Shown: positions 42,323 through 51,235 of the stretch, one piece after another
Position numbering within the stretch: the first letter of the stretch is position 1
How the letters are laid out: every line of letters begins with the position of its first letter
Origin: Spirosoma foliorum
GTDB lineage: Bacteria; Bacteroidota; Bacteroidia; Cytophagales; Spirosomataceae
Direction of reading: 5' to 3'
Assembly (NCBI RefSeq): GCF_014117325.1
Contig: NZ_CP059732.1
Coordinates: 3,299,001 to 3,363,000, forward strand
DNA: 64,000 nt
Program-made: the position numbers and the translations under genes
Notes under the pieces: model-generated
What the model saw: the letters and a program-made list of their open reading frames with translations, nothing else
The model's database searches: none
What the model was told of the DNA's origin: nothing

Positions 42323-43639
42323 TTAAACCACTATATTAAGTAATAATACTCCTATTAATCCAACAATTGATACAATGGTTTCCATTAACGACCAGGTTCG
42401 GATGGTTTGTCCAATGGTTAAATTGAAATATTCTTTAAAGAGCCAGAAGCCACCGTCGTTGATGTGCGAAAACATCAGACTCCCGGAACCAATGGCCAAT
42501 ACCATCAACTCCGGCTTTATGGCCTGCGATTGCAATAAGGGCAATACGATACCTACGGTTGTCAACCCAGCAACGGTAGCCGAGCCAACACACACGCGGA
42601 TAAAAGCCGCAATGCCCCAGCCAAGTAATAAAGGAGGGATAGCTGCATCCGCCAGTAAGCTACCGATGTATTTGCTGGTACCGCTATCGCCGAAAACCTG
42701 TTTAAGCGCCCCTGCCCCCGCAATAACCAGTAAAATCGGGGCTACGGCTTTGACGGCTTCTTCCATATCTTTCGTGATCGCTTTCATGGATTGCCCCTGC
42801 CGAATGCCCAATGTGTACATCGCCACCAGTACCGATAATAACATGCCGATATAGGGTTCGGCCAATAAGGTGACGATGGTTTTCAGAAGAGAATCACCCG
42901 CCATCGAGTTTTTCAACGGGCCAAATGTTGTTAACAACAATACGGGTAATAACGCCACCAGAAAGCTAATGCCCGCACTCGGCAAGTTTTTTACGGCGAT
43001 ATCACGATTTTTGAATAACTCCTGATTAGGCGTCGCGTTAATGTTTGTCAGTGTTTTGCCAAATATCGGGCCAGCAATAATGATAGCTGGAATGGCCACG
43101 ATAATACCGTAGAGAAGGGTTTGCCCGATGTTTGCATTAAGCTGCCCCGCCACAGCCGATGGCGATGGGTGCGGAGGCAAATACCCGTGTGCCACCGACA
43201 AAGCCGACAACATGGGCACAGCTACCGACATCAGGGGTAATCGGGAGGAAGCCGCAATCGTAAAAATCAGGGGAACAACAATAATGAAACCCGCATTGTA
43301 AAAAAGCGGGATACCAATCACAAAGCCCGCCAGAGCCAATCCCCAACGAATGTTTTTGATACCGAACCAACCAATCAGAACGTCGGTAATTCGTCGGGCG
43401 GCTCCGCTTTCGGCAACTAATCGGCCCAGCATAGCCCCGAAACCGATAATTAATACCAGCTCGCCCAGGGTGCCGCCAATCCCCGTTTGGATGGACTTAC
43501 CGACAGCCACAACGTCCATACCAGACGCTAAACCAATGCCTAAGGAAACAATGACAAACGAAATGAAGGTGTCTAATCGAACAAAGGCAACTAAAAAAAC
43601 AAGCGTCAGAATCCCGATCAGGGTTAGAATAAGGGGCAT
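42323..43639 (-). CDS. GntP-family gluconate/sugar-acid permease
   Basis: Twelve-helix inner-membrane proton symporter for gluconate-like acids. ISFVIVSLGIGLASGM, LGELVLIIGFGAMLGRLVAE and the cytoplasmic HGYLPPHPSPSAVAGQLNAN are family signatures. 438 residues. It begins 16 bases after mcrC and follows the HpcH/HpaI aldolase gene, so import, cleavage and the nuclease-like gene share one transcript. The likely cargo is a four-carbon sugar acid. Confidence 0.92.
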   Translation of the reverse strand: MPLILTLIGILTLVFLVAFVRLDTFISFVIVSLGIGLASGMDVVAVGKSIQTGIGGTLGELVLIIGFGAMLGRLVAESGAARRITDVLIGWFGIKNIRWGLALAGFVIGIPLFYNAGFIIVVPLIFTIAASSRLPLMSVAVPMLSALSVAHGYLPPHPSPSAVAGQLNANIGQTLLYGIIVAIPAIIIAGPIFGKTLTNINATPNQELFKNRDIAVKNLPSAGISFLVALLPVLLLTTFGPLKNSMAGDSLLKTIVTLLAEPYIGMLLSVLVAMYTLGIRQGQSMKAITKDMEEAVKAVAPILLVIAGAGALKQVFGDSGTSKYIGSLLADAAIPPLLLGWGIAAFIRVCVGSATVAGLTTVGIVLPLLQSQAIKPELMVLAIGSGSLMFSHINDGGFWLFKEYFNLTIGQTIRTWSLMETIVSIVGLIGVLLLNIVV

Positions 43640-43654
43640 GATAAGCAGGTGGGT

Positions 43655-44944
43655 TTAGAACGACAAAGCGTAAGTTGCTAATTTTTCTACTTCATTCACT
43701 AATGAATTGGTCAGATCGAACGGAACAACGTGCAATCGGGTGGTAGCATCGTAGCCGAACACGGGCAAGGGTTGGCGGAAGGTTTCATTGGTCGGATAAA
43801 TCAGAAACAGATCATCCGCAGCGTATTTTTTACCATACGCATACAGTTGGTACATATCTGTCTGCTCAATACCATAGTTTCCTGAACTCGCACTTAGGCC
43901 AGCTTCCCGGCCTTTTATCTGCTTCCATTTCGTATCGAACACCATCGTTTTGGCAGCGTGTCGAATTAATATATCGGGCCGAAGTTTAAATTTAGGCGCA
44001 CCAACATGCTCATCGACCAAGTGGGCTGATGACTCCTGAACCCGCACCTCATCAGTATCGGGCCAATACGAGCGGATGCCATAGGCCACGTAATCTTCAA
44101 AAACCCGTTCCATTGGAAATAAGAGAGACAGGCTAGGCATCTGGCCCGTTTTAATCCCAAACCCCTGCCCTTGCAGCAAAGCTTCGGCCCAACGCAAGGC
44201 CGCTTCGTAGCGTAGAAACAAGCGACTGGATCGGCGAATCAGGCGTAAATCATCTGGCAACGATTCAGTAAAAGGCACTTCATCCATCGCCCAAAGCACC
44301 TGCCGAATCCGGCGAAGAGTAGGCGGATGAGTGGTCGCTCCATTTAGGTAAATCAGTGCTGTTTTCAGAATACGATTCGCGGCTACATCGGCCGTTAAGC
44401 GCTCATAGGTGACCGCCAGCCGCTCAGCGTGCCAGGCATTTTCTCGCTGTTGCCGGGCTACCTGAAGCTTACCTTTCCAGAAGCGTTCATTGCTATCGAC
44501 CGATACATACGCATGCTGGATTCCCTGTTGAACCAGCGGCTCTACCGTATCAAGAAAGGCGGCAATAAACACATCCCAAAGAGGCAACTGAATGGCGCGT
44601 GTATGCGCAGCCGATAATGTTCTGAACGGACTATATCGCAGATGGCGTAACATCTTCAGCAGTATGGGGCGCGATTTTTCAACCTGACCCACCTTCGGCA
44701 GTACCTCAAGCTGTTGATGATTGGGCAACGGAAACAACCCGACGTAATTCCGAACCTGAATAAGTTCCCGGCCTTTTTGAATCGAAAATGCCAGCAATCC
44801 TTCGGCTTGCTCATCGTCAAACACAAACCGACGTAGTGACTGGAAAACGCTATCGGGCACCAGAATCCCGTTCAGCGGAGGCTCTGTCCACTGTTCAGCG
44901 GAACCAATGAGGCTGTTTTCAAGAACCGAAATCGTTTGGATCAT
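43655..44944 (-). CDS. mcrC: McrC-family restriction subunit, orphan
   Basis: McrC is the nuclease subunit of the McrBC system that cuts modified DNA with the GTPase McrB. The N-terminal DUF524-like region has FSIQKGRELIQVRNYVGLF and LEVLPKVGQ. The PD-(D/E)XK nuclease core is FKLRPDILIRH followed by MVFDTKWKQIKGRE (Asp and the D-x-K). 429 residues, no internal stop. No McrB GTPase is in the neighbourhood: the aldolase is 12 bases upstream and gntP 16 bases downstream. It may use a distant McrB, act alone or be a remnant. The catalytic residues look intact. Confidence 0.88.
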   Translation of the reverse strand: MIQTISVLENSLIGSAEQWTEPPLNGILVPDSVFQSLRRFVFDDEQAEGLLAFSIQKGRELIQVRNYVGLFPLPNHQQLEVLPKVGQVEKSRPILLKMLRHLRYSPFRTLSAAHTRAIQLPLWDVFIAAFLDTVEPLVQQGIQHAYVSVDSNERFWKGKLQVARQQRENAWHAERLAVTYERLTADVAANRILKTALIYLNGATTHPPTLRRIRQVLWAMDEVPFTESLPDDLRLIRRSSRLFLRYEAALRWAEALLQGQGFGIKTGQMPSLSLLFPMERVFEDYVAYGIRSYWPDTDEVRVQESSAHLVDEHVGAPKFKLRPDILIRHAAKTMVFDTKWKQIKGREAGLSASSGNYGIEQTDMYQLYAYGKKYAADDLFLIYPTNETFRQPLPVFGYDATTRLHVVPFDLTNSLVNEVEKLATYALSF

Positions 44945-44956
44945 GCAGGCCTGCCG

Positions 44957-45718
44957 TTATACTCTACCTTTCATAAAATCACCGGCGGCAGATTTCAATA
45001 GCCCGGCAAAGGAGTTCAGACAGAATAAAACACCTCGATCAATCAACGCTTTAGCCTGATCGCCAGTGGCCGCAGTAGTCCCTGCAATCAATCCTGCTTT
45101 TCTGATTTTTTCGACAACGCCCGCAATAGTCCGTTTCACTTCATCGTGGCCGGGGCCGTCGTAATAACCCATGCTCATGGCTAAGTCACGAGGGCCAATC
45201 ACGAAACCGTCGAGCCCGTCAACCTGTAGCAAATCGTCGAGATTAGCGATGGCTTCTTTGTCTTCAATTTGTGCTAAGATCAGGGTCTGTTCGTTCGCAA
45301 ATTCGACGGCCTCGCCCTGATTCATATTCCCCAATAGGTAATCATTGGCCCGTGCAGGAGCAAATCCTCGTAGGCCCAAAGGCGGATATTTAACGGCCTG
45401 TACCAACGCTTCGGCTTCGGCAACTGTACTAACGCCAGGCATCATAATGCCCATTACGCCCGAATCCAGAAATTGCAGAATCAATTTGGGGTCATTGCTC
45501 CGCACACGAGCCAACGGCGTGATGCCACTTAACTCACAAGCCCGCACAATGTCCTGAACCTGTGCTGTTGTGACGGGACTGTGCTCACCATCGATCATGT
45601 AAAAATCCAGGCCCGAAAACCCACAAAGTTCCGCAACGGTAGGATCGGAGCTGTTAGAAAGAACACCCAGAACGGGCTGGCTATTTTTGAGCCGGGTTTT
45701 AACAATATTTTGCTTCAT
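44957..45718 (-). CDS. HpcH/HpaI-type class II aldolase
   Basis: Metal-dependent aldolase cleaving 2-keto-3-deoxy sugar acids or related keto acids to pyruvate and an aldehyde. FYMIDGEHSPVTTAQVQD, ITPLARVRSNDPKLILQFLD, GIMMPGVSTVAEAEALVQAV and VIGPRDLAMSMGYY are the expected segments, including the conserved arginine and metal ligands (Glu in LILAQIEDKEA, Asp in FVIGPRDLA). 253 residues. It is the first gene of a probable three-gene operon with mcrC and gntP, and a candidate for the carbon-bond-cleaving step of the nearby sugar-acid pathway. Confidence 0.9.
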   Translation of the reverse strand: MKQNIVKTRLKNSQPVLGVLSNSSDPTVAELCGFSGLDFYMIDGEHSPVTTAQVQDIVRACELSGITPLARVRSNDPKLILQFLDSGVMGIMMPGVSTVAEAEALVQAVKYPPLGLRGFAPARANDYLLGNMNQGEAVEFANEQTLILAQIEDKEAIANLDDLLQVDGLDGFVIGPRDLAMSMGYYDGPGHDEVKRTIAGVVEKIRKAGLIAGTTAATGDQAKALIDRGVLFCLNSFAGLLKSAAGDFMKGRV

Positions 45719-45733
45719 AGTACGAAGGTAATA

Positions 45734-45813
45734 CGGTTTTCGGTATTCAGTTTACGGTGGCTGACGCAGGAATGATGGCGCGTCAGCTACCGTAAACTGA
45801 ATACCGAAAACCG
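45734..45813. repeat. 34-bp inverted repeat, heptad words (TTTTCGG)
   Basis: Arms 45734-45767 and 45780-45813 match with one mismatch. The arm reads as heptamers TTTTCGG, TATTCAG and so on. It separates the aldolase start from the stop of the deacetylase-like gene and covers most of the aldolase operon's upstream region. Confidence 0.9.
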
Positions 45814-45814
45814 C

Positions 45815-46720
45815 CTAACTCCCAAACAAATCGACCGCCAATCGAAACGTGTTACAGTGCGCTTCAACAATATCGGTTAGTCGTGGAGAATAGCCCCCTC
45901 CCATTGATATAACAATGGGCAGGCTGTTTTTAATAGCCTGGTCAAACACAAACTGATCCCGCTCCTTGCACCCTTCCCGGCTAACGCTCAGCTTTCCCAG
46001 GCGATCCGATGCCAGAATATCGACACCCGATACATAAAACAGAAAGTCAGGCTGCACGCGACGAATCAACCCCGGTAACGTATCGAATAAAGTATTCAGA
46101 TAGCGTTCATCTTCGGTGCCGGTATCGAATTCTATATCGAGGTCCGATTGCTCTTTTTTGAGGGGATAATTGTCTTTCCCATGCATGCTAAACGTAAATA
46201 CGCGGGGCTCATGCTGAAACATAACGGCGGTTCCATTCCCTTGGTGAACATCCAGATCAATCACCAGAATTTTCTGCGACTGACCTGTTTCAAGCAGATA
46301 GTGAGCCGCAACGCCCACGTCATTTAGCAGGCAAAACCCCTCCCCGCGATCAGGAAACGCATGGTGAGTTCCTCCCGCAATGTTCATCGAAACCCCATCC
46401 GTTCGGGCAATTTGGGTGCCTTTAAGCGTTCCCTGCGTAATGATCCACTCCCGATCGATAAGCTCAGGCGTGAGCGGAAACCCAATCCGGCGCATCATCT
46501 TTGGATCAACGGTTCCGGTTTTTAACGACTGCACATACTCGGCAGTATGCACGCCCAGTACCCATCGATCATCGACCGGATCAGGGGCAAAAAAGTTAGC
46601 CTCCGTACAGGTTCCCTCGTACAGAAGTTGTTCATAAATCAGTTCATATTTGAGCATGGGAAACCGATGGCCTTCGGGTAATCGGAGTCGGTAAACGGGC
46701 GAAAATGCAATCTGAAGCAT
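45815..46720 (-). CDS. histone-deacetylase superfamily protein
   Basis: Zinc hydrolase related to class IV HDACs and bacterial acetylpolyamine/acetoin deacetylases. NIAGGTHHAFPDRGEGFCLL contains the His pair and the Phe/Cys-containing loop. VIDLDVHQGNGTAVMF supplies zinc-binding Asp and His, YVSGVDILASDRLG the second Asp, and ISMGGGYSP the glycine loop near the catalytic Tyr. I use ATG 46720 (MLQIAFSPVYRLRLPEGH), as upstream residues are not conserved in the family. 301 residues. The substrate in this organism is unknown. Confidence 0.88.
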   Translation of the reverse strand: MLQIAFSPVYRLRLPEGHRFPMLKYELIYEQLLYEGTCTEANFFAPDPVDDRWVLGVHTAEYVQSLKTGTVDPKMMRRIGFPLTPELIDREWIITQGTLKGTQIARTDGVSMNIAGGTHHAFPDRGEGFCLLNDVGVAAHYLLETGQSQKILVIDLDVHQGNGTAVMFQHEPRVFTFSMHGKDNYPLKKEQSDLDIEFDTGTEDERYLNTLFDTLPGLIRRVQPDFLFYVSGVDILASDRLGKLSVSREGCKERDQFVFDQAIKNSLPIVISMGGGYSPRLTDIVEAHCNTFRLAVDLFGS

Positions 46721-46866
46721 GAACGAATAAGGTCGGTAGGTTGCAAAAATCAACTGTCCCGTTCGATAAGGATACGCATTAGTTAACCCATCTGCGGCAA
46801 GTTGTGTTACCAAACCAACTTAATTGTTCGTTGGTATAGTTTATCCAACTTCATAATGTGGCTTGT

Positions 46867-47616
46867 ATGAAAACAGCTATTATCACCGGGGGCGGTCAGG
46901 GGATTGGCCGCGTTGCAACACAATATTTACTCACGCACGGTTATCGGGTAGCGGTTTGGGAAGCCGACACCGATGCCCTCGCCGAACTCAAAGAAGCCTT
47001 TAAAGCCTCGTCGGCACAAATTTTATTCGTTTCCTGTGATGTTTCCAGTGAACTGAATGTCCGAAAAGCAGCCGAACAAACTGTTGCGCATTTTGGGCAA
47101 ATCGATACCCTGATTAACAATGCGGCCATCATGATTGAAAAACCGCTCGACAAACTCATGCTCGACGAATGGAACCGGGTCATCAGTACGAATTTAACAG
47201 GTGCTTTTCTGTGTGCGAAACATACCGCCCCTTACCTGGCTACTCAGAAAGGCAGCATTATCAATATCTGTTCAACACGGGCGTTTCAGTCGGAGCCGGA
47301 TACGTTTGCCTACTCAGCCAGCAAAGGGGGCCTTCTGGCCCTAACCCACTCCCTTGCCATTAGTCTGGGCCCCGACGTTCGTGTCAATGCCATTAGCCCC
47401 GGCTGGATCGATGTGTCGGCACTAAAGAAAAAAGCGAAGGCTAAATCCGATGAACTTCAACCCGAAGATCACGATCAGCATCCGGCAGGCCGGGTGGGGC
47501 AGCCCGACGATATTGCCCGGATGATTCTGTTCCTGATAGCGCCCGAAAACAGCTTTATTACGGGGCAAAATTTTGTAGTTGATGGCGGAATGACCCGTAA
47601 AATGATTTACGTATAA
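46867..47616 (+). CDS. SDR-family oxidoreductase
   Basis: Classical short-chain dehydrogenase/reductase. AIITGGGQGIGRVATQYL is the cofactor motif, then NNAAIMIEKPLDK, and the active site is ICSTRAFQ with YSASKGGLLALTHSLA. The C-terminal ENSFITGQNFVVDGGMT is typical of the FabG-like group. I use ATG 46867; a GTG 9 bases earlier is possible. The substrate is unknown. It is divergent from the deacetylase-like gene. Confidence 0.87.
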   Translation: MKTAIITGGGQGIGRVATQYLLTHGYRVAVWEADTDALAELKEAFKASSAQILFVSCDVSSELNVRKAAEQTVAHFGQIDTLINNAAIMIEKPLDKLMLDEWNRVISTNLTGAFLCAKHTAPYLATQKGSIINICSTRAFQSEPDTFAYSASKGGLLALTHSLAISLGPDVRVNAISPGWIDVSALKKKAKAKSDELQPEDHDQHPAGRVGQPDDIARMILFLIAPENSFITGQNFVVDGGMTRKMIYV

Positions 47617-47690
47617 CTACGCTACTAAAAAGGCTAAAACATCCTCACCTTTGTGGTGTTTAGTAAGTAGTTTTATCATCTTCGTCAGCT

Positions 47691-48131
47691 ATGAATATCG
47701 AGCTTTCTACCGCCACCGACCAATCTCCCCTAGAAGTCCTTGATTTACAGGTAACCTCCCGACGAACTTCGGGGAAAGCAATTCTATCGTTGCGCTTCCT
47801 GTGTAGCAGCGACCGTCATGCGAACCATCTCCAAATACCCGAATTGACCTGGTTTGACGCTAGTCAACTGCAAAATTTTTCGCAGAATCTGGCAATGGCC
47901 CAATATCCAGAAACCTATCAGGTCGATTTACTGGATGCGGGTGTACGACTGACGGGTTCAGTACGCCAGCTGGCAGGTCGGTGGACAACCGGACGCACTG
48001 TCCGAATTGAACCCTTGGCCTCATCGGCCAGCCAGTTTGCTCCGTTTACCATACACGCGTCGCACCTCGACGTGAAGACCTACGCGGGTAAACTGTATCA
48101 TCGTCTGTGGGAATTGTTCACAAAGGGTTAA
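47691..48131 (+). CDS. hypothetical protein, 146 residues
   Basis: I do not recognise it. It is a soluble protein without signal peptide or membrane span. Predicted mostly beta-strand, with regular hydrophobic alternation (TRIQ-free, for example VLDLQVTSRRTSGKAILSL), and a C-terminal helix ending LYHRLWELFTKG. It follows the SDR gene on the same strand after about 75 bases and precedes the acidic disordered protein. Function is unknown. Confidence 0.62.
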   Translation: MNIELSTATDQSPLEVLDLQVTSRRTSGKAILSLRFLCSSDRHANHLQIPELTWFDASQLQNFSQNLAMAQYPETYQVDLLDAGVRLTGSVRQLAGRWTTGRTVRIEPLASSASQFAPFTIHASHLDVKTYAGKLYHRLWELFTKG

Positions 48132-48165
48132 ACCGAATTCGGCTTTTCGGGTTATGCAGTAAACG

Positions 48166-48504
48166 ATGTCCCTACTTACCATGGAAAATGCAAATCAGGA
48201 TGCGATGCTCAATGAGCAATCGCAGACGTTCAATCCCAGCACGGGGGGCACAGCCCAAACGCCCGACGACAGTATTATGCTGAATGAAGATTATAATCCA
48301 ACCGATTTGGCAGGCGATGTGAACTCCCCGCCTACTACACCGACAGACGAGCAGGATGCAGCCCAACCCAATAAAGGAACCGGTGCCGCTTCGGGTAGTC
48401 CAAATATGGAGCCCGATTTAACGAATTATGGTAATGGAGATGCCCTCGGAAATAACGATGGCACTGAACCAGACCCTGCCTGGACAGACGAAGATCAGGT
48501 CTAA
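48166..48504 (+). CDS. small acidic, disordered hypothetical protein
   Basis: A 112-residue protein rich in Asn, Asp, Thr, Pro and Gly with almost no hydrophobic core, so probably intrinsically disordered. A second ATG at 48181 could be the start. It has no signal or known motif. A strong terminator follows, which supports it as a real transcript end. Its role is unknown. Confidence 0.58.
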   Translation: MSLLTMENANQDAMLNEQSQTFNPSTGGTAQTPDDSIMLNEDYNPTDLAGDVNSPPTTPTDEQDAAQPNKGTGAASGSPNMEPDLTNYGNGDALGNNDGTEPDPAWTDEDQV

Positions 48505-48533
48505 TGAACAATGTAAAGAACGATTACGATCAT

Positions 48534-48575
48534 AAAACAACCGGCACCGCTTGATCAAGCGGTGCCGGTTGTTTT
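48534..48575 (+). terminator. 42-bp perfect palindromic terminator
   Basis: A perfect palindrome, 21 bases each side (core AACCGGCACCGCTTGA and complement), ending in TTTT. It lies 30 bases past the disordered protein's stop. Confidence 0.88.
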
Positions 48576-48642
48576 AATGCTTATGGGCAGGTAAATCTAC
48601 CTTACCTTTGCTTTTAGTAGTGATCTTTTTAAACGTCGTTCT

Positions 48643-50856
48643 TTGGTGAAGTTTTCCTTTATTGCTTCTATTATCTGTCTGTTACTGAGTCCCAATATCC
48701 TATTGGCTCAGAAAAAAAACGAGAGTTATCAGCTTCATATCAACCGGGCCACCTCACCAGTTATTGTCGACGGAGCCATTGATGAGCCTGCCTGGCAGGC
48801 AGCCGAAGTGGCCAGTGATTTCTGGATGGTACTCCCCATGGATACCAGCCGTGCCCGCGTTCGTACCGACGTTCGGATGACCTACGATGACCATAACGTG
48901 TATTTGAGTGCCATCTGTTATCATGGCGACGTGCCAGGCCCCTACATGGTTGAATCGCTCCGACGCGACTGGGCTTTTCTCAAAAATGATAACTTCATCT
49001 TTTTCATGGACACCTTCGACGACCAGACGAATGGGTTTACCTTTGGCACCAATGCCGCTGGCGCTCAGTGGGATGGGCTGTTATATGAAGGAGGAAAAGC
49101 CAATCTAAGCTGGGATAATAAATGGACATCCGTTGTTAGGAATTACCCGGATCGCTATGTAATCGAACTGGCGATTCCGTTCAAAACGATTCGCTACAAA
49201 AAAGGCATCTCTCGCTGGGGAATCAACTTTAGCCGGCAGGATCTGAAAACGACAGAGAAATCATCCTGGACGCCTATACAGCGTCAGTTTCCAACGGCCT
49301 CGCTGGCCTTAACCGGAGTTCTGGTCTGGGATCAGCCTCCACCACAACCCGGCCCCAATATTTCCATTATTCCGTATGCATTAAGCGGGATAACACGCGA
49401 CTATCAGAACGGCGTGCCAACCAAAAGTCGTTTCGATGCCGGGTTGGATGCCAAAGTTGCCGTTACCTCATCATTAAACCTTGATTTAACCGTTAACCCC
49501 GATTTTTCGCAGGTCGATGTCGATCAACAAGTGACGAATCTTGACCGCTATGAGCTGTTTTTTCCAGAGAAACGACAGTTTTTTTTAGAGAACGGTGATC
49601 AATTTACCAACTTCGGCTATGCAACGATTCGACCATTTTTCAGCCGTCGGATTGGGCTGGGTGGTGTTCCTATTCGCTTTGGTGCCCGACTGAGTGGTAA
49701 ACTCAATAAGGATTGGCGACTTGGCATTATGGACATGCAAACCGGAAGCGTGGATGAAACTGGGTTGCCCGCTCAGAATTTTGCGGTTGTCGCCCTACAA
49801 CGACGTGTTTCCGCTCGTTCGAACATCGGGATGATCTTCGTCAATAAAGAATCGCTATCGTATACCCCAAACCCTGACAAACCCCTTTACTCACGCTATA
49901 ACCGAAACCTAGGGCTGGAGTATAATCTGGCTTCGTCAAATAACATCTGGACGGGAAAGGCCCTGTATGTCAAATCATTCAGACCCGATCAGCCGGGGAA
50001 TGATGCCGTATATGCCGCTAACCTGCAATATTTCACTCGTCGATGGCTGATCAGCGGTCAGGTAGAGTCGATCGGCAAAAACTACACGGCCGAAGCCGGC
50101 TATGTTCCTCGTATTGGTTATGAGCGAGGCATGGCGACACTCGGCTATACATTTCTACCCACGGCTAGTGGCGTACTCAACCACGGACCAACGCTCACAT
50201 CGACGTATTTTTTCGATCCTGCCTGGAAACAGAGCGATAATGAAAGCATGCTCAGCTATGCTATCACGTTCCGTAGTCGAAGTGTGTTCACCGCCTGGGT
50301 TGCCACCGATTATGTTCGATTACTTCAACCTTTTGACCCAACCAATACAGGTCGCGAAACGCTGGCAACGGGTACAGAACATAACTGGACAGCCTGGGGA
50401 ACCGATTTTGACTCGAAACCGCAGAGCGTCTTTACCTATGGATTTTCGTCGCGTTATGGTGGTTACTACGCGAACGGTACTCGCTTGAATCTCACTGCCG
50501 ATCTGGGCTATCGGTTCCAACCGTACGTCAGTCTGGCCGCCAGTGCGAGTTATAATGACATCCGTCTGCCGCAGCCCTGGGGTGCCACTACTTTCTGGCT
50601 CGTTGGCCCCCGTTTTGACTTTACGTTCACCAACAAGCTGTACCTGACCACGTTTGTGCAGTATAATGAGCAGCAAAAAAACATGAATGTTAATGCTCGT
50701 GTTCAATGGCGTTACAAACCCGCTTCCGACTTTTTCCTGGTCTATACCGACAACTATTTACCCAATTCTGCGCAGATTGGTCAGGATGTACCGGGCTTCT
50801 TTTCGGTTAAAAATCGGGCGCTGGTACTGAAGTGGACCTACTGGTGGAATCTTTAA
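48643..50856 (+). CDS. DUF5916 outer-membrane protein with CBM9-like domain
   Basis: Large predicted outer-membrane protein. A signal peptide (about residues 1-22, ending ILLAQ) precedes an N-terminal CBM9-like beta-sandwich (about residues 30-230; VIVDGAIDEPAWQAAEVASD, VRMTYDDHNVYLSAICYH). The DUF5916 barrel follows, with NPDFSQVDVDQQVTNLDRYE and FFPEKRQFFLENGDQF as hallmarks. The start is GTG; 737 residues. Members are common in Bacteroidota but of unknown function, possibly carbohydrate-related uptake. The chain ends in aromatic residues (WTYWWNL), fitting a barrel. Confidence 0.88.
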   Translation: MVKFSFIASIICLLLSPNILLAQKKNESYQLHINRATSPVIVDGAIDEPAWQAAEVASDFWMVLPMDTSRARVRTDVRMTYDDHNVYLSAICYHGDVPGPYMVESLRRDWAFLKNDNFIFFMDTFDDQTNGFTFGTNAAGAQWDGLLYEGGKANLSWDNKWTSVVRNYPDRYVIELAIPFKTIRYKKGISRWGINFSRQDLKTTEKSSWTPIQRQFPTASLALTGVLVWDQPPPQPGPNISIIPYALSGITRDYQNGVPTKSRFDAGLDAKVAVTSSLNLDLTVNPDFSQVDVDQQVTNLDRYELFFPEKRQFFLENGDQFTNFGYATIRPFFSRRIGLGGVPIRFGARLSGKLNKDWRLGIMDMQTGSVDETGLPAQNFAVVALQRRVSARSNIGMIFVNKESLSYTPNPDKPLYSRYNRNLGLEYNLASSNNIWTGKALYVKSFRPDQPGNDAVYAANLQYFTRRWLISGQVESIGKNYTAEAGYVPRIGYERGMATLGYTFLPTASGVLNHGPTLTSTYFFDPAWKQSDNESMLSYAITFRSRSVFTAWVATDYVRLLQPFDPTNTGRETLATGTEHNWTAWGTDFDSKPQSVFTYGFSSRYGGYYANGTRLNLTADLGYRFQPYVSLAASASYNDIRLPQPWGATTFWLVGPRFDFTFTNKLYLTTFVQYNEQQKNMNVNARVQWRYKPASDFFLVYTDNYLPNSAQIGQDVPGFFSVKNRALVLKWTYWWNL

Positions 50857-50954
50857 TTTTCAGGGTTTTAAACAAACTGAATCTATGCCTGTTTTATTGA
50901 CAATCCGCTAAAAAACGGACAGTTAGTTACTACACTAAAATTCAGTCAACGTTT

Positions 50955-51143
50955 ATGAAAACTCTATTGCGTTTTTTCCCCGTAGCCTTTGTGGCTTTAT
51001 TTTTAACCCTGTTTTTGACCAGTTGCGAGGCCATTGGCGATATTTTCAAAGCCGGTGCCTGGACAGGGGCTATATTTGTCATTCTCGGTATTGGACTAGT
51101 TATCTGGCTGATCTCCAAGCTCTTTGGTGGAGGCAGTAAGTAA
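50955..51143 (+). CDS. small lipoprotein/membrane protein
   Basis: A 62-residue protein. The N-terminal helix ends in the lipobox LTSC (FLTLFLTSCEAIGD), so a lipid-modified cysteine near residue 24 is likely. A second hydrophobic helix follows at about residues 36-54 (TGAIFVILGIGLVIWLISK). Short proteins of this form are common in Bacteroidota and uncharacterised. It ends with a strong terminator. Confidence 0.72.
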   Translation: MKTLLRFFPVAFVALFLTLFLTSCEAIGDIFKAGAWTGAIFVILGIGLVIWLISKLFGGGSK

Positions 51144-51162
51144 CTTCTCTTTAAGATTTTTT

Positions 51163-51208
51163 CAACAAAAAGGCAGCTTTCTAAAATTAGAAAGCTGCCT
51201 TTTTGTTG
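51163..51208 (+). terminator. intrinsic terminator of the small lipoprotein gene
   Basis: A 21-base stem (51163-51183 with 51188-51208; core AAAAAGGCAGCTTT) and four-base loop, ending in TTTTTGTTG, 20 bases past the stop. Confidence 0.9.
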
Positions 51209-51235
51209 AGTGCAGTATGCGGAAGTCAATTTAAA

